A stretch of 64,000 bases of DNA from Rhizobium sp. 32-5/1 (GCF_029537235.1 NZ_CP120639.1:868001-932000), one strand, 5' to 3'. Shown: positions 28,445 through 38,656, counted from the first letter of the stretch. Notes: generated from the letters alone by a model not told the origin. Numbers and translations: made by a program.

Positions 28445-28555
28445 AAACATTGTTAAACTCTCCCGCTCTGGGCGGCATGCCGTTCAGAACAAGCAGCCCG
28501 ATTTGGAGTTCTCCGGGACCATGTGGCCCCTTCACGCAGCATTGACTCTTCTCTC

Positions 28556-29829
28556 CTAGTCCGGCTCCGGAGCACCAACCATTACGCAGTTCCGGCCGTT
28601 TGTCTTCGCAAGATAGAGCGCGGCGTCCGCTTGACGCAGAAGTTCCTCCGCCGGCACGAGCCCACTGCTGGACTTCAATGTTGCTGCTCCAATGCTGAGA
28701 GTGCCATAAGGAATAACGCGAGAGGTAGGGTTCGGAAGCGATGCAGCCTGCACCCTTCCGCGGATGCGCTCAGCGATTTCTCCAGCTTCTTGTTCACCAG
28801 AACCCGGGAGGAAAACGAGGAATTCTTCGCCTCCAAAACGGGCGACCTGGTCCAGATCATTCCTCATACAGCTCTGGATAATCCCTGCGATCTTTACCAA
28901 ACACCGGTCGCCCTCGGCATGTCCCTGGCTATCGTTGAGGTGCTTGAAGTCATCGACATCGCACATCAGCATCGCGGCGCCGGTTTTCGGTGTGTGATCA
29001 TCTTGCCAGAAACAGTGAAGTGTTTCCATCATTGATCGCCGGTTTGCTACCCCAGTGAGAGGATCAGTTCGTGCGAGCGTTTTAAGCCGCGCGTTTGCAT
29101 CAGTTAGATCTGCAAGCCGAATTCGATCACGAATTTCAAGCAAGAAAGTCTTTTGAGCGAGGATCGTCGCGGTGCGTCGCGCAACAAGGGTTGCTGCCAT
29201 TCCGCTTGCAAAAAACAGTGTTGCCGCCAAAGCGTTTCCTGCTTCGATGTTTGGATTTCGCAGTTGAACACAAGATAGAGGCCAAGCGCAAACGCAGCGA
29301 CCGTGCTCGCCCACGGCAGTGGAATAGGAAAAATAACGATGGCAGTCACAGCCACGAAAAGCATGATTGTCAAATGCCGCTCATAAAATTCGCCGCCCGT
29401 GTTAACGCCTACAAGAACGATCGACAGCAGGATCAGAAGCATACTCGGCAGGAGAACCCATCCCTGCAGTCGAAAGCTTTGCCGCTTGCGAAATGCTATC
29501 GCGACGAAAAGAGCAGCCGGCGGAAGGATCGCAGCTGGAAAAAGCATCGAAGCAACCGTCTGGATCGGAAGCAAGATCGCGTTAAGGCCCAGCGTCAGGA
29601 CGTCAAGCACGATAACCCAGACCATCCTGGCGCGAATAATCTTCGCAGTCTGCCGCCAGGAGCGCTCGTGGAAGAGACGACCAAGTTCTCCGTGGAGCCG
29701 AATATCACGCGTGCGGCCACGCAGCTGGCGCTCGACTTCTTCGACGATAGCGGGGCTCAGCCTCTGGAAAACGTCCGACGATGCTGCTCCGACTGATATG
29801 AACGGTCCTGTGGTTTGTTCTGCCTCCAT
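28556..29829 (-). CDS. Membrane-anchored diguanylate cyclase, GGDEF domain (frameshifted)
   Basis: About 424 aa. The N-terminal cytosolic ~80 residues are followed by about six membrane helices (VWVIVLDVLTLGLNAILLPI and on). A GGDEF domain starts at ARTDPLTGVANRRSMMETL, with substrate residues in DVDDFKHLNDSQGHAEGD and the active site as GGEEF, so it should make c-di-GMP from GTP. No RxxD inhibitory site is evident. The frames join at 29256-29258, where one extra A on the coding strand continues FNCENPNIEAGNALA. It is transcribed alone. Confidence 0.85.
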
Positions 29830-30193
29830 ATGCAGAACCTAGGGGACAAAGGTTCACAAACAAGACGAACTGACGGAGCCGGCGGAATGACGGGGTACGT
29901 GATTTCGCAATTGTCAATTTGAAGGCGACGCCATAGCGCTTATTGCGTCAAAACGGGTCATTTGAACTACTGCCGGTATCTGTCGTCCCGGCGATCGTTG
30001 ATCGCCTCGCCAAAACCATTTGTCGTTTGGCTGTTAGTTGTCGGATCAATATGAGCCAGTTTTCCATTCGCCTTGATCCACCCAGACCGGAAAAAATTGT
30101 TTGCGGACAATCTACTATATTCTATTTCGTGAGCCCACCCCAAATGGAAAACCGGGGGTGCGGACGAAAACTTGGACCACCAGGAGGTAGTTC

Positions 30194-30856
30194 ATGTATT
30201 CCTACGCAGACAGACTTCGAGCCGTTGAGCTTTATATCAGGCTTGGCAAGCGACTTAACGGGACCATTCGCCAGTTGGGTTATCCCACAAAGAATGCGCT
30301 GAGGGGTTGGTACCGCGAGTACGTACAGCATCTCGACCTGCGTATTCAGCCGGTAGCTCGAGCGCCAAAGTTTTCCGAGAGTCAGAAGCAGGCGGCACTT
30401 GAGCATTACCGCACCCATGATCGTTGCATCTCTGCGACGATGAGGGCGCTCGGCTATCCTGGTCGAGGAACTCTGACCGCATGGGTACGGGAGGCCTTTC
30501 CGGAGACGCGAACATCGATGGTGGGTCGATCGTGGCGCCCTGCCTATCCCGCAGCGGTGAAGCAAGCTGGTGTCATCGGACTATGTAGGGGAGATGAAAG
30601 CGCCCAACAGGTGGCTGACCGGCTGGGCGTCTGCAGGCCGACGTTGTACAACTGGAAAGACCAACTACTCGGTCATGAGGCTCCTTCCTCCATGAAACGC
30701 CGCAAAACCACCCCGCAGGCGCCGGAACGCGAGGAACTCGAGCGCCAGCTTGAAGCCCTCCAACGTGATGTTCGCCAGTTGCAACTCGAGCATGACCTCC
30801 TGAAGAAGGCCAATGAACTCCTAAAAAAGAACTGGGCGTCGATCTGCAGATCCTGA
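30194..30856 (+). CDS. IS3-family transposase OrfA
   Basis: 220 aa with AGGAGG just before the ATG. It contains two HTH-like segments (ADRLRAVELYIRLGKRLNGT and QQVADRLGVCRPTLYNWKDQ) and a C-terminal leucine-zipper-like coiled coil (REELERQLEALQRDVRQLQL, ending LLKKANELLKK). It is longer than the usual ~100-aa OrfA because the HTH is duplicated. Near its end the sequence CCTAAAAAAGAAC is an A6G slippery site; a -1 shift there enters the OrfB frame with no stop, giving the OrfAB transposase. Confidence 0.9.
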   Translation: MYSYADRLRAVELYIRLGKRLNGTIRQLGYPTKNALRGWYREYVQHLDLRIQPVARAPKFSESQKQAALEHYRTHDRCISATMRALGYPGRGTLTAWVREAFPETRTSMVGRSWRPAYPAAVKQAGVIGLCRGDESAQQVADRLGVCRPTLYNWKDQLLGHEAPSSMKRRKTTPQAPEREELERQLEALQRDVRQLQLEHDLLKKANELLKKNWASICRS

Positions 30857-30906
30857 GTAATCGGGAAAAGACACAGCTGGTTGACGCCCTTAAAGATACC
30901 TATCGC

Positions 30907-31731
30907 TTGCCAGAACTGCTCGCCCAGCTGCAAATTGCGCGAAGCTCCTACTTTTATCATCGCACGCGCATGTGTCTGGCAGACAAGTATGCCGCCGTCC
31001 GGCACAGCCTTGCGGAAATCTTTGAAGCGAACCGTCGTTGTTACGGCTACCGCAGACTACAGGCGTCACTGGCCAGGAAGAGCGTGATCATCTCGGAAAA
31101 GGTTGTCCAGCGCTTGATGAAGCAGGAGCACTTGGTCGTGGCCAGACCGCGCCGACGGCGTTTCGGATCGTACTTGGGAGAAATAAGTCCGGCACCCGAG
31201 AACCTGATCAATCGCGACTTCCATGCGAAAGCGCCGAACGAGAAATGGCTGACAGACATCACCGAGTTCCAGATCCCAGCCGGGAAGGTGTATCTCTCGC
31301 CCATCATCGATTGCTTCGACGGAATGGTCATCAGTTGGTCGATTGGAACGCAACCAGACGCGCGGCTGGTCAATACTATGCTGGATGCAGCTATTGAGAC
31401 CGTGACCGACGGCGAGGAACGGCCAATCGTCCATTCCGATCGCGGAGCCCATTATCGCTGGCCAGGCTGGCTAACGCGGATCAGCGAAGCGAAACTGGTT
31501 CGCTCAATGTCCCGAAAGGGCTGCTCACAAGATAACGCCGCATGCGAAGGCTTCTTCGGCCGATTGAAAACGGAACTATTTTATCCACGAGATTGGAAGG
31601 CCATCACAATCAAACAGTTCGTTGCCGAGGTAGACGCCTATATCCGCTGGTACAATGAGAAGCGTATCAAGATATCGCTGGGATCACTCAGCCCGGTCGA
31701 ATATCGCAAGAGCCTCGGCCTTAACTTATAA
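30907..31731 (+). CDS. IS3-family transposase OrfB (DDE integrase core)
   Basis: 274 aa as listed; the frame is open back to the slippery site at ~30830, from which KKELGVDLQILSNREKTQL would be translated after -1 frameshifting. The DDE residues are in WLTDITEFQI, VHSDRGAHYRWPG and NAACEGFFGRLKTELFYPRD (in parts), together with YNEKRIKISLGSLSPVEYR at the end. This is the catalytic half that cuts and joins the element ends. Confidence 0.9.
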   Translation: MPELLAQLQIARSSYFYHRTRMCLADKYAAVRHSLAEIFEANRRCYGYRRLQASLARKSVIISEKVVQRLMKQEHLVVARPRRRRFGSYLGEISPAPENLINRDFHAKAPNEKWLTDITEFQIPAGKVYLSPIIDCFDGMVISWSIGTQPDARLVNTMLDAAIETVTDGEERPIVHSDRGAHYRWPGWLTRISEAKLVRSMSRKGCSQDNAACEGFFGRLKTELFYPRDWKAITIKQFVAEVDAYIRWYNEKRIKISLGSLSPVEYRKSLGLNL

Positions 31732-31845
31732 AGCTGTCCAACTTTTTATCCGCACCCCCACCGGCTCAAATCCTGCTGAAACTCAACATTCTACAGCTTT
31801 CGATCTTGCTCCGCCCAGGTACCACGAGTTCGGTCTTAGTAGGCT

Positions 31846-32480
31846 TTACTTAGTGCTGCTCAAACTGGTTCTGGCGGGCGGCCTGGAGAGGCTGGCTTCG
31901 AGGTATGCACGACACATGACCACGAGCTGAGCTCGCACATCCTCAGCCACTGGCCCGGCAAGGTTTCGCTCGAATGCGTTGCGCACCGCGCCGAATATCA
32001 CTGTCACAAGAGTCCGATTAATCGAATTCACGTCGGCAAAGCTTGCGTCAGTCGCGCTTGAAAGCATGGCGGTTGTTGCGAAGTCGGTGCGTGTCGCGAA
32101 CGCCTCGATAAGCGCCCGATTGTCCATGTCGGCAACGGAGCGATAGAGCGCGCGGGTGAGGTCGGGTCGTTCGGTCTTTGCCTGCCAATATACATCGATA
32201 AGCGCCTCGACGCCTTTAGCCACAGGCGCGCCGTGGTGGGCGGCGCAAGTGGCTTCGATTCTTCCAGCCAGCGCATCCAGATACCGCTCGTTCAGAGCGT
32301 AGATCAGTGCCTGCTTATGCGGAAAATACTGGTACATCGTCCCGACGGACACGCCCGCTCGCTCGGCGACGCGGGTTGTCGTCAGCTTGTGCGGTCCGTC
32401 GGTCAATAAAAGCTGAATGGTTGCCTCGAAAATCGCATCCAGGGTTACCGTCGCGCGTGCCTGACGCGGCTTTTTCCGGG
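31846..32480 (-). CDS. TetR-family repressor (start unresolved)
   Basis: The HTH reads LTTTRVAERAGVSVGTMYQY followed by FPHKQALIYALNERYL, and the ligand-binding helices end at 31846. The in-frame sequence upstream (KPRQARATVTLDAIFEATIQ) is typical of TetR N-termini and continues past 32406. No start codon is found in frame before a stop at ~32525, so a single-base indel near the 5' end is likely and the real start may be near 32542. It is divergent from the SDR gene at 32573, and repression of that gene is the natural inference. Confidence 0.8.
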
Positions 32481-32572
32481 GTTTAAAGAGAGAGGCGCAG
32501 GTGAGGGCAAAAGCGAATCCTCAAACTGAATGATCCTTCATATAATGGGTGAAACAGTTGAAAGGAATAGTC

Positions 32573-33292
32573 ATGCAGAAAGAACGTATTGCGCTCGTCA
32601 CCGGCGCCAACAAGGGGATTGGACTGGAGATCGCGCGCCAACTCGCCGAAGCGGGTATCCATGTCATTATCGGGGCTCGGGAAAACCAGCGCGGACGCGC
32701 GGCTGTTGAAGACCTGGCATCGCAGAAGCTGATTGCACAATCCATTCGGCTCGACCTCGACGACCTTGCAAGCGTCGAAGCTGCCGCTGCGACGATCCGG
32801 TCCGAACACGGGAAACTTGATATCCTCGTCAACAACGCCGGGATCTTTGATTTTGCAGATGCCCCTCCCAGCAGCGCCTCGATTCAGGCGGTGCGCCGGG
32901 TGATGGATATCAACTTCATCGGCGCGTTGGCCGTTACCCAGGCGATGCTGCCCTTGCTGAGAGAGGCTCCCGCTGGCCGGATCGTGAATCTTGCCAGTTC
33001 GCTCGGCTCGCTGACGCTGAATGCCGATCCCAGCTCCACCTACTATTCGCAGCGGTTCATTGGCTACAACGCATCGAAAGCGGCGTTGAATATGCTGACG
33101 ATACAGCTCAGCGAGGAGTTGCGCGGCACAGGCATTGTTGTCAATTCGGTGAGCCCCGGCTTCGTCAAGACAGACCTAACCGGTTACGGCAACATGACGC
33201 CGGAAGAAGGAGCAAGGCTTCCCGTCCATTACGCCCTGGCGGGAGAGCAGACCGGCAGCTTCGTTGAGCCCAACGGACCGACGCCGTGGTAG
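32573..33292 (+). CDS. Short-chain dehydrogenase/reductase
   Basis: 239 aa, classical SDR. The cofactor motif is TGANKGIGL near residue 11, the NNAG motif is in ILVNNAGIFDF, the catalytic Ser lies in LASSLGSL and the catalytic YxxxK in YNASKAAL. The PG motif (SPGFVKTDL) is present. Arg in the GAREN segment suggests NADPH. GAAAGGAATAGTC precedes the ATG at 32573; the upstream in-frame ATG at 32549 lacks such a site. The substrate is unknown. It is divergently paired with the TetR gene. Confidence 0.88.
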   Translation: MQKERIALVTGANKGIGLEIARQLAEAGIHVIIGARENQRGRAAVEDLASQKLIAQSIRLDLDDLASVEAAAATIRSEHGKLDILVNNAGIFDFADAPPSSASIQAVRRVMDINFIGALAVTQAMLPLLREAPAGRIVNLASSLGSLTLNADPSSTYYSQRFIGYNASKAALNMLTIQLSEELRGTGIVVNSVSPGFVKTDLTGYGNMTPEEGARLPVHYALAGEQTGSFVEPNGPTPW

Positions 33293-34063
33293 GGTCTCGG
33301 CCTCACTCCGTCGAAACGGGACTTGGTCCCCTTTTGAGGTACGTCGACAAGGCGATGTCGCTGCGGGTCCCTTTAAATCCTTCGATAGAGTGGATCCTGT
33401 CGTTTGGCATTTAATTGTAAGAATGCGCCCGTTCCGGCTGGAGATGGCACCTAATTTGAGATTATTCGGTGTGATTTTCCGCGCCTGACGCCTTCCGGTT
33501 CGGCGATAACCATCTGTAATATAGGAAATTTTCTGATGGAAGCTTGGCCGTAGGCCACCGTCTTTTCCCGGCGGCGAATCTCACAATAACTGCCAAAAAC
33601 GAAGCTAGAATCTCAAATTAAATGCCAAGTCTCAAATTAAGTGCCGGGTTATCTTGTTGAAACTGTTCGTACCGGAATCTTACGATTAAATGCAAAACGA
33701 CAATAGGCTTGATTTTACGCTTGGACGACGCATTAGAAGGCCTCAAAAGAATCCGACCCAGCGGGCGGACTAACATTGAGGATGTTTGCAAAGAATATTT
33801 AACAGATCGCTCATGACAACATGTCATTTACCAAACTTGATAGCCGGATAATCCCAGAGGCGGCTCTGCTTGTGGCCGATGACAATGGCCGTGAGTCAGA
33901 TTGGCTTGGGGGGATCGACGTTGAGTTTGCGGGTTGCGCCGACTGGTGAGGCGCCTCGCTTCATGATGCTGCTTTTAATTCAGTGATCGGCAATGCGCCA
34001 ATGTTCGCGAAAGCCAGAGACGGTAGGGAGCGTAATAGATTCGATTCCCGAAGGTGCCGATCG
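33293..34063 (+). other. Intergenic stretch without supportable gene
   Basis: About 770 bp of AT-richer sequence. Open frames here are short and lack both ribosome binding sites and protein-like composition. A direct repeat (TCTCAAATTAAATGCC and TCTCAAATTAAGTGCC near 33611-33645) is the only pattern noticed. It may contain decayed sequence from an insertion event. Confidence 0.4.
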
Positions 34064-35101
34064 ATGCTATCCGATTTGACAATCTACATGCCGAGCAACC
34101 GGACGCTGGAGGGATCGAAAGATGCCATCGAGAGCCTTCTGGCTTTTTCGCAGGCGACCGGTTGCCGGATGGTCATCTCTGACAATTCCCAAGATCCGCG
34201 CAAATATGCAGCCTTTAGCGGTCGTAGCGACAATCTTGCCTACCTCACGCGCGACGATACCAATGCTCAGGAAAATGCCATCTCGGCCCTGTCCAAAGTA
34301 GAGACTTCGTTTGTGATGCCGATGGGCGACGACGATACCATCCGTCTCGTCGACAAACTCTCTCCGATCGATCTGTCTCGTTTGGCGCCGGACGTCGTCA
34401 TGGTGCGGCCACAAACAGAAATTTGGGTCGAGAAGAGCGGCGTTCTCAGAACGGAAAATTTCTCGATCGAGTTGGATGATCCGGCGGAACGGATCGCGCA
34501 ATATGGCCGTACTAGCCTAGGGAACAACAGCATCTTCTACAGCATCTGTCGGTCGGAATATTACCTTGGACTGCATCGTCATTTTTCTGCCTGGCACCCG
34601 ACAAAGGGTGGATATTGCGACTGGTCGATGACCACCGCGTTGATCGCGTCCGGCAAGGTTGTGCACGATCCCGCCATTGTCTATCGATATGATCTCGGAC
34701 GCTGGTCGAGTAACGACACACTGGAAATCGCAAAAGCATCACTTTTCGTGCAGGCTGGTTTGCCACCGGAAGCTCATGATTTTTATCCGCTTTTGCGGTT
34801 CATCGACACCTATGTCATGCTGATGTCCCGGCATTTGCCTTTGGACCAGACACAGCGGGACAAGACCCTGGCAATCAACAGCACCATGGGCCTAGCCGCG
34901 TTTGTCAATGCGGTAAAAGGCAAGCCGGAGCGCTACAATGACACGGTTCACCATCTGGTCGATCTCATATTGGAAGAAGCCGAGCTGAATACCGTGTTCA
35001 TCATCGCGTTGATGCTGGCTGAGTGCCTTCAACTCGGGTTGAAGGATCGCTACCTCGCCTATTATCAAGCGGTCACCAGCGAGCAAACCCGCGCCGTCTG
35101 A
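34064..35101 (+). CDS. TIGR00180-type glycosyltransferase-like protein
   Basis: 345 aa from the ATG at 34064, with GAAGGTGCCGATCG ahead of it. It has a GT-A-like N-terminal half: LTIYMPSNRTLEGSKDAIES (strand and helix), MVISDNSQDPRKYAAF, and the DxD-type motif in MPMGDDDTIRL, which would bind a nucleotide sugar via metal. The C-terminal half is helical. This resembles glycosyltransferase family 2 proteins annotated under TIGR00180. The acceptor is unknown. It stands alone between non-coding stretches, so it may be cargo. Confidence 0.65.
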   Translation: MLSDLTIYMPSNRTLEGSKDAIESLLAFSQATGCRMVISDNSQDPRKYAAFSGRSDNLAYLTRDDTNAQENAISALSKVETSFVMPMGDDDTIRLVDKLSPIDLSRLAPDVVMVRPQTEIWVEKSGVLRTENFSIELDDPAERIAQYGRTSLGNNSIFYSICRSEYYLGLHRHFSAWHPTKGGYCDWSMTTALIASGKVVHDPAIVYRYDLGRWSSNDTLEIAKASLFVQAGLPPEAHDFYPLLRFIDTYVMLMSRHLPLDQTQRDKTLAINSTMGLAAFVNAVKGKPERYNDTVHHLVDLILEEAELNTVFIIALMLAECLQLGLKDRYLAYYQAVTSEQTRAV

Positions 35102-35526
35102 AAGGCTCGAACAACGCCGATCCGTCAGCAACGTGAGCACTGGCTTTTGGGATTGGCCCATCACAGGGAGTGCTAAGTCCTTTGCCGGAGCGGACTAGCG
35201 CAGGCCAGACTCTAACAGGTGCCCAAAACGCGCAGTTCTGTGGGCAGCCTGAGATAAGTGTTGTGGAGTTTCAGCAGGATTTGCACCGCTTTTTCCCTTC
35301 GCGTTAGCCCACCAAATGCGATGTAGCTAATTGTCCGCAAAAACTTATGCGGCATGGGTGGATCACGGCGAAATGACCCAATGGGTCAAACTGACACGAA
35401 AATTAACATGTTGAGAAAGTTCCATAAATAGGCGTTATGCCGCCGGGGCCGTGAGAATGGGGGACGTGGGAGCATTTGACAAACTTTGCCAAAATCGAAT
35501 ATGATTCCTTCAAGTGGAGGTTTCCG
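35102..35526 (+). other. Intergenic stretch with short copy of the att-like repeat
   Basis: No gene seen. It contains GTTCCATAAATAGGCGTTAT at 35419-35438, followed by G. This is a copy of the first part of the repeats at 28352 and 58256, here with the intact 5-bp inverted arms CATAA and TTATG around a 7-bp spacer. The end of the stretch carries the promoter region of parDE. Confidence 0.5.
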
Positions 35527-35769
35527 ATGGCGACAATGAACGTATCTCTTCCAGACCCTATGAAGGATTGGGTGGAGGCGCAGGCTAGGACTGGGCGATA
35601 TTCGAACGCTAGCGACTACGTGCGCGACCTGATCAGACGCGATCAGACACGAAACGACAAGATTGCCGCCATGCAAAGTTTCGTAGAGGCCGGGCTCCAA
35701 AGTGGCGTTGGCATTCGATCAAAGGATGAACTCTTTGCTGAGGCGATGGCTCGTGCCAGCAAGTCATGA
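35527..35769 (+). CDS. parD-like: ParD-type antitoxin
   Basis: 80 aa from the ATG at 35527 (GTGGAGGTTTCCG ahead). The ribbon-helix-helix start MATMNVSLPDPMKDWVEAQ is followed by GRYSNASDYVRDLIRRDQ, the standard ParD/CC2985-family pattern, with a C-terminal toxin-binding helix. The stop overlaps the parE ATG (ATGA). It should neutralise ParE and repress the operon. Confidence 0.9.
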   Translation: MATMNVSLPDPMKDWVEAQARTGRYSNASDYVRDLIRRDQTRNDKIAAMQSFVEAGLQSGVGIRSKDELFAEAMARASKS

Positions 35770-36059
35770 GTTTTAAGCTTTCTGTCGAGGCGGAAGAAGA
35801 CATCATTGCGATCGCCGAGCAGGGTGCCCGTATGTTCGGAGTAAACCAGGCAAAACGCTACCACGATGAACTTTTCGCACTACTTGATCTGATAGCTGCT
35901 AACCCACGCATCGCACGCGAACGGAATGAGATCGAACCGCCCGTCAGAATTCATCCCTTCAAAGCACATCTCATCGTCTATCGGGTTGAAGACGATGAGA
36001 GAATTTTCGTAGTGCGAATTCGCCACGGGCATGAAGACTGGGCAAGTATTTCAATGTAG
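35766..36059 (+). CDS. parE-like: ParE-type toxin
   Basis: 97 aa of the RelE/ParE superfamily: FKLSVEAEEDIIAIAEQGAR at the start, then the central helix and the conserved end PVRIHPFKAHLIVYRV with IFVVRIRHGHEDW. ParE toxins act on DNA gyrase. It is intact and co-translated with parD through a 4-nt overlap, so this pair is likely functional, unlike the RelBE-type pair at 38 kb. Confidence 0.9.
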   Translation: MSFKLSVEAEEDIIAIAEQGARMFGVNQAKRYHDELFALLDLIAANPRIARERNEIEPPVRIHPFKAHLIVYRVEDDERIFVVRIRHGHEDWASISM

Positions 36060-36125
36060 CGCCACGGATGGAGCTTTGGGGTTTGATGTGCCTTAGGTTC
36101 GTATCTCATCAAGACCAGCATAGGA

Positions 36126-37799
36126 TCAGCCGCCTAATTCGGAGATTCTGGGCCAAGGCAGCAGCAAGAAGGATCGAACGGCCTCCGCTGCCGGCCGGGG
36201 ATAACGGTTTTCGTCCGGCATGCGCTTCAGGATCTCGTCTGTAATCTTGCGATATTCCGCGAGAGGGCTGTCGGCTCGAGGATCACCATGATCGGCTCGA
36301 ACGGGTCGCGATGCACACGCATGACCCGCTGGATTTCCTTCGAGCGATTGGCGGCATGCCGGTGGAACGCATCGCATGCGCTGTGCCAGTCGCGCGCCGC
36401 AAACTCGATCTCCTCCGGCGCGATCAGCCCTTCGATGGGCTGAACCTTCTTCAACAATTCCGGATGCTGGCGTATCCAGCCGACTTCGGCACGGGTCAGC
36501 GCCATTGCCACCATCAGCATGTCTTCTTCCCACGTGGTATAGAAGCCACGCCGCTGCTCGCGCCATTGCAGGTACCAATCCCAGACACCTGGGAAGATCA
36601 GCAGGCCAAAAGTCAGTTGGCTGAGCGGCACGCCGCGCCCTTTGACAATGCCGGCGGGCGAGGCGGCGAGCGCCCCGAACATCAGCTCGAGATGCTCGAC
36701 CTTCTGCGATGCCGTTTCCTCGCCCCATACCCCGTTGCGTTGGAAGCTAATCGCCGTCAGCGTCGATGTCTTGAAGCGGATCATATCGGCCATCTCCATG
36801 GCCAGCCGCGGGGGCGCCTCGACGACGCCCTGACAGGAGATCAGGATCTTCGATGGTTTCCGTATTGTGGCTCGTGCTGTCTGCAACGGCTTGCGCGCGA
36901 GGTGACAGAGCTCCTCCGCCATAAGTGACGCCTGGAAACCGAATTGCATAGCGCTGTTTGATTGCCGCCGCCTGGTAGCGGCGATAGTCGGTCGAGCCCG
37001 AGATGATGACCCTGCGCACCCATTCGATGATTTCCTCCCGCTTGGAGAATGACAGGCTGCTGAAATTGTCCGGAAGATGCCATGCCAGCCGGCGACGTTC
37101 CGCAGCACTGACGTCTCCCATATCATGGCCGTAAGGGGAGCGAGATTGGTGCGGCAATTTCGCCCTGAAATAGCCTTGCACCAGTCGATAACGCCGCTCG
37201 ATGCGTGACAGGATCTCGAAACTCGCCACAGATCGCGGCACGCGCTCGCCCTGTATCCAGGACAGTAGCGTCTTACTGTCGAAAGGCTCGTGCAACCGGA
37301 CCACGGCGCGATACAGTTGCCAGTAGCTGTCGCCGAATCGGCGCATTTGATAAACCAGCGCATCGTGAAAACTTGGCGGGTCGTCGGTCGCGTCAAACAG
37401 GGGCTCGGGAAACGCACTGATCGGTTTCGGTGTGGGTCCGCGTTGCGTGGACGTGTTCCGGGTAAAAACGCCGTCAGCCGCTGCGCGTTGCGGTTTCCTG
37501 GTGGAAGGAGCGGCTACTTCTGATTTTCCTGACCGAGCGGCCTGCCTCGTTGTCCGTACGTCTTCGGCAATTGGCGGTGCTCCAAGCCATCTGATGGTTG
37601 CATCCAGTCCCAAGCGGAGTTGTTTTTTCAACTCGGGCGTCAATTCGTCTTCGATCCCGCAAGCCTGCCCGAGCGTTGCCCAGTCGATGCGGCCATTCAG
37701 GCGAGGTGGCGACTTTTGATAGATGACCAGGCTGATCAAATATGGGCGGACGTTTTTGAGAACTTTTTTGATGTGATCGGGGCAATGCGTACCTCGCAC
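36126..37799 (-). pseudogene. Large integrase-like protein, N-terminal part, frames broken
   Basis: Three minus-strand segments join into ~555 codons: MRGTHCPDHIKKVLKNVRPY to about 36840, a second frame to ~36280, then ADSPLAEYRKITDEILKRMP to the stop. An HTH-like region (SYWQLYRAVVRLHEP, LLSWIQGERVPRSVASFEIL) is followed by WHLPDNFSSLSFSKREEIIE and WVRRVIISGSTDYRRYQAAA. From memory this resembles the N-terminal half of large rhizobial phage-integrase-family proteins. The catalytic Arg-His-Arg-Tyr part is not present before the stop, so the gene is truncated. Identity is uncertain. An att-like core lies 0.7 kb downstream. Confidence 0.45.
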
Positions 37800-38056
37800 A
37801 ATTGGGATATTTGGCGTTGAAAATTGCTGGATGAAAGATCGTGTTTTGGCATGCTCATTCCATTTCTCTCGGCGCCAGTGCCGAGGGCGGGCGGGAATAG
37901 GAGCGGACGTTTAACAAATGGTTTTGCGGCAGCTGCGAGCATTGGCCCCAAGTGTTCAAGAGCAATTCATGGGGACGAGAACTGGCGAAGGCAGCCCTCC
38001 AGGCTATGGCGTCTGTCATTCATTTGCATTATAGTCGCAGCCAAAGTGGAGATCGA

Positions 38057-38366
38057 TATGGCTGCAAATGCACTGGTACAAACTCGTATTGATGCCGAGG
38101 TTCGGGATCGCGCATCCGTAGTGCTTGGAAATATGGGACTGACCGTATCGGACGCGGTCCGTATCTTACTCACCCGGACGGCCAACGAGGGTGCGCTCCC
38201 GCTGGAGCTACTTTCAGGCAGCGAGGCCCATGACGCTTGGTTTCGCACCAAGGTACTTGAAGCGCTGAACGATGCTCGACCGGACGTGTCGGATGAGGAA
38301 GTCGAGGTGCATTTCGCTGAACGCCGAGCCGCAGCCCGTCTCAACGCGGGTGAGCGCAAATCGTGA
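38057..38366 (+). CDS. relB-like: RelB/DinJ-family antitoxin
   Basis: 102 aa, starting MAANALVQTRIDAEVRDRAS with the RHH pattern VVLGNMGLTVSDAVRILLTR. It is close to RelB/DinJ antitoxins with a long acidic C-terminal toxin-binding tail (DVSDEEVEVHFAERRAAARL). The stop overlaps the toxin GTG start (GTGA). The 257 bp before it hold no gene. Confidence 0.85.
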
Positions 38367-38656
38367 AGCTTACCTGGTCTGCGTTCGCGTTATCGGATCG
38401 CGATGCCATCTTTACGTACATAGAATCCGAAAATCCGTAAGCGGCCATTCTGGTCGACGAGCGCATCGTTGCTGCCGTCCGCCGGTTGATAGATTTCCCC
38501 GCAAGCGGTCGTGTTGGCAGAATTGCAGGCACCCGCGAACTGGTTATTAACGGCACGCCGTACGTCGCGGCGTATGCAATTACCGAAACTACGGTCCGTA
38601 TTCTTCGCGTCCTCCATGGTGCGCAGGAATGGCCAGACACTTTGCCCGCGAGCTAG
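38363..38656 (+). pseudogene. relE-like: RelE/ParE-type toxin with in-frame nonsense codon
   Basis: 97 codons from GTG: KLTWSAFALSDRDAIFTYIE to ENP, then TAA at codon 26 (38438-38440), then AAILVDERIVAAVRRLIDFP, GRVGRIAGTRELVINGTPYV and RILRVLHGAQEWPDTLP. The frame is kept on both sides of the stop, so this is a substitution (probably ENPRAA originally), not an indel. It differs in kind from the homopolymer lesions elsewhere. The toxin is inactivated while the antitoxin gene is intact. Confidence 0.85.

Larger units (their letters stand above)
30154..31759 (+). mobile_element. Complete IS3-family insertion sequence
   Basis: A 1606-bp element bounded by 24-bp inverted repeats: GGGGGTGCGGACGAAAACTT with GGAC on the left (30154-30177) and the complement of GGGGGTGCGGATAAAAAGTT with GGAC on the right (31736-31759), with three mismatches. 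It is flanked by a 3-bp direct repeat ACC (30151-30153 and 31760-31762), the usual target duplication of IS3 elements. It carries orfA and orfB with an A6G slippery site between. All parts appear intact, so it may be active. The 320 bp before it (29830-30150) hold no gene. Confidence 0.9.

Noticed and set aside
30827-30840. Treating the IS3 orfA/orfB frame change as another error
   Set aside because: It lies on a classical A6G slippery sequence at the expected place for programmed -1 frameshifting in IS3 elements.
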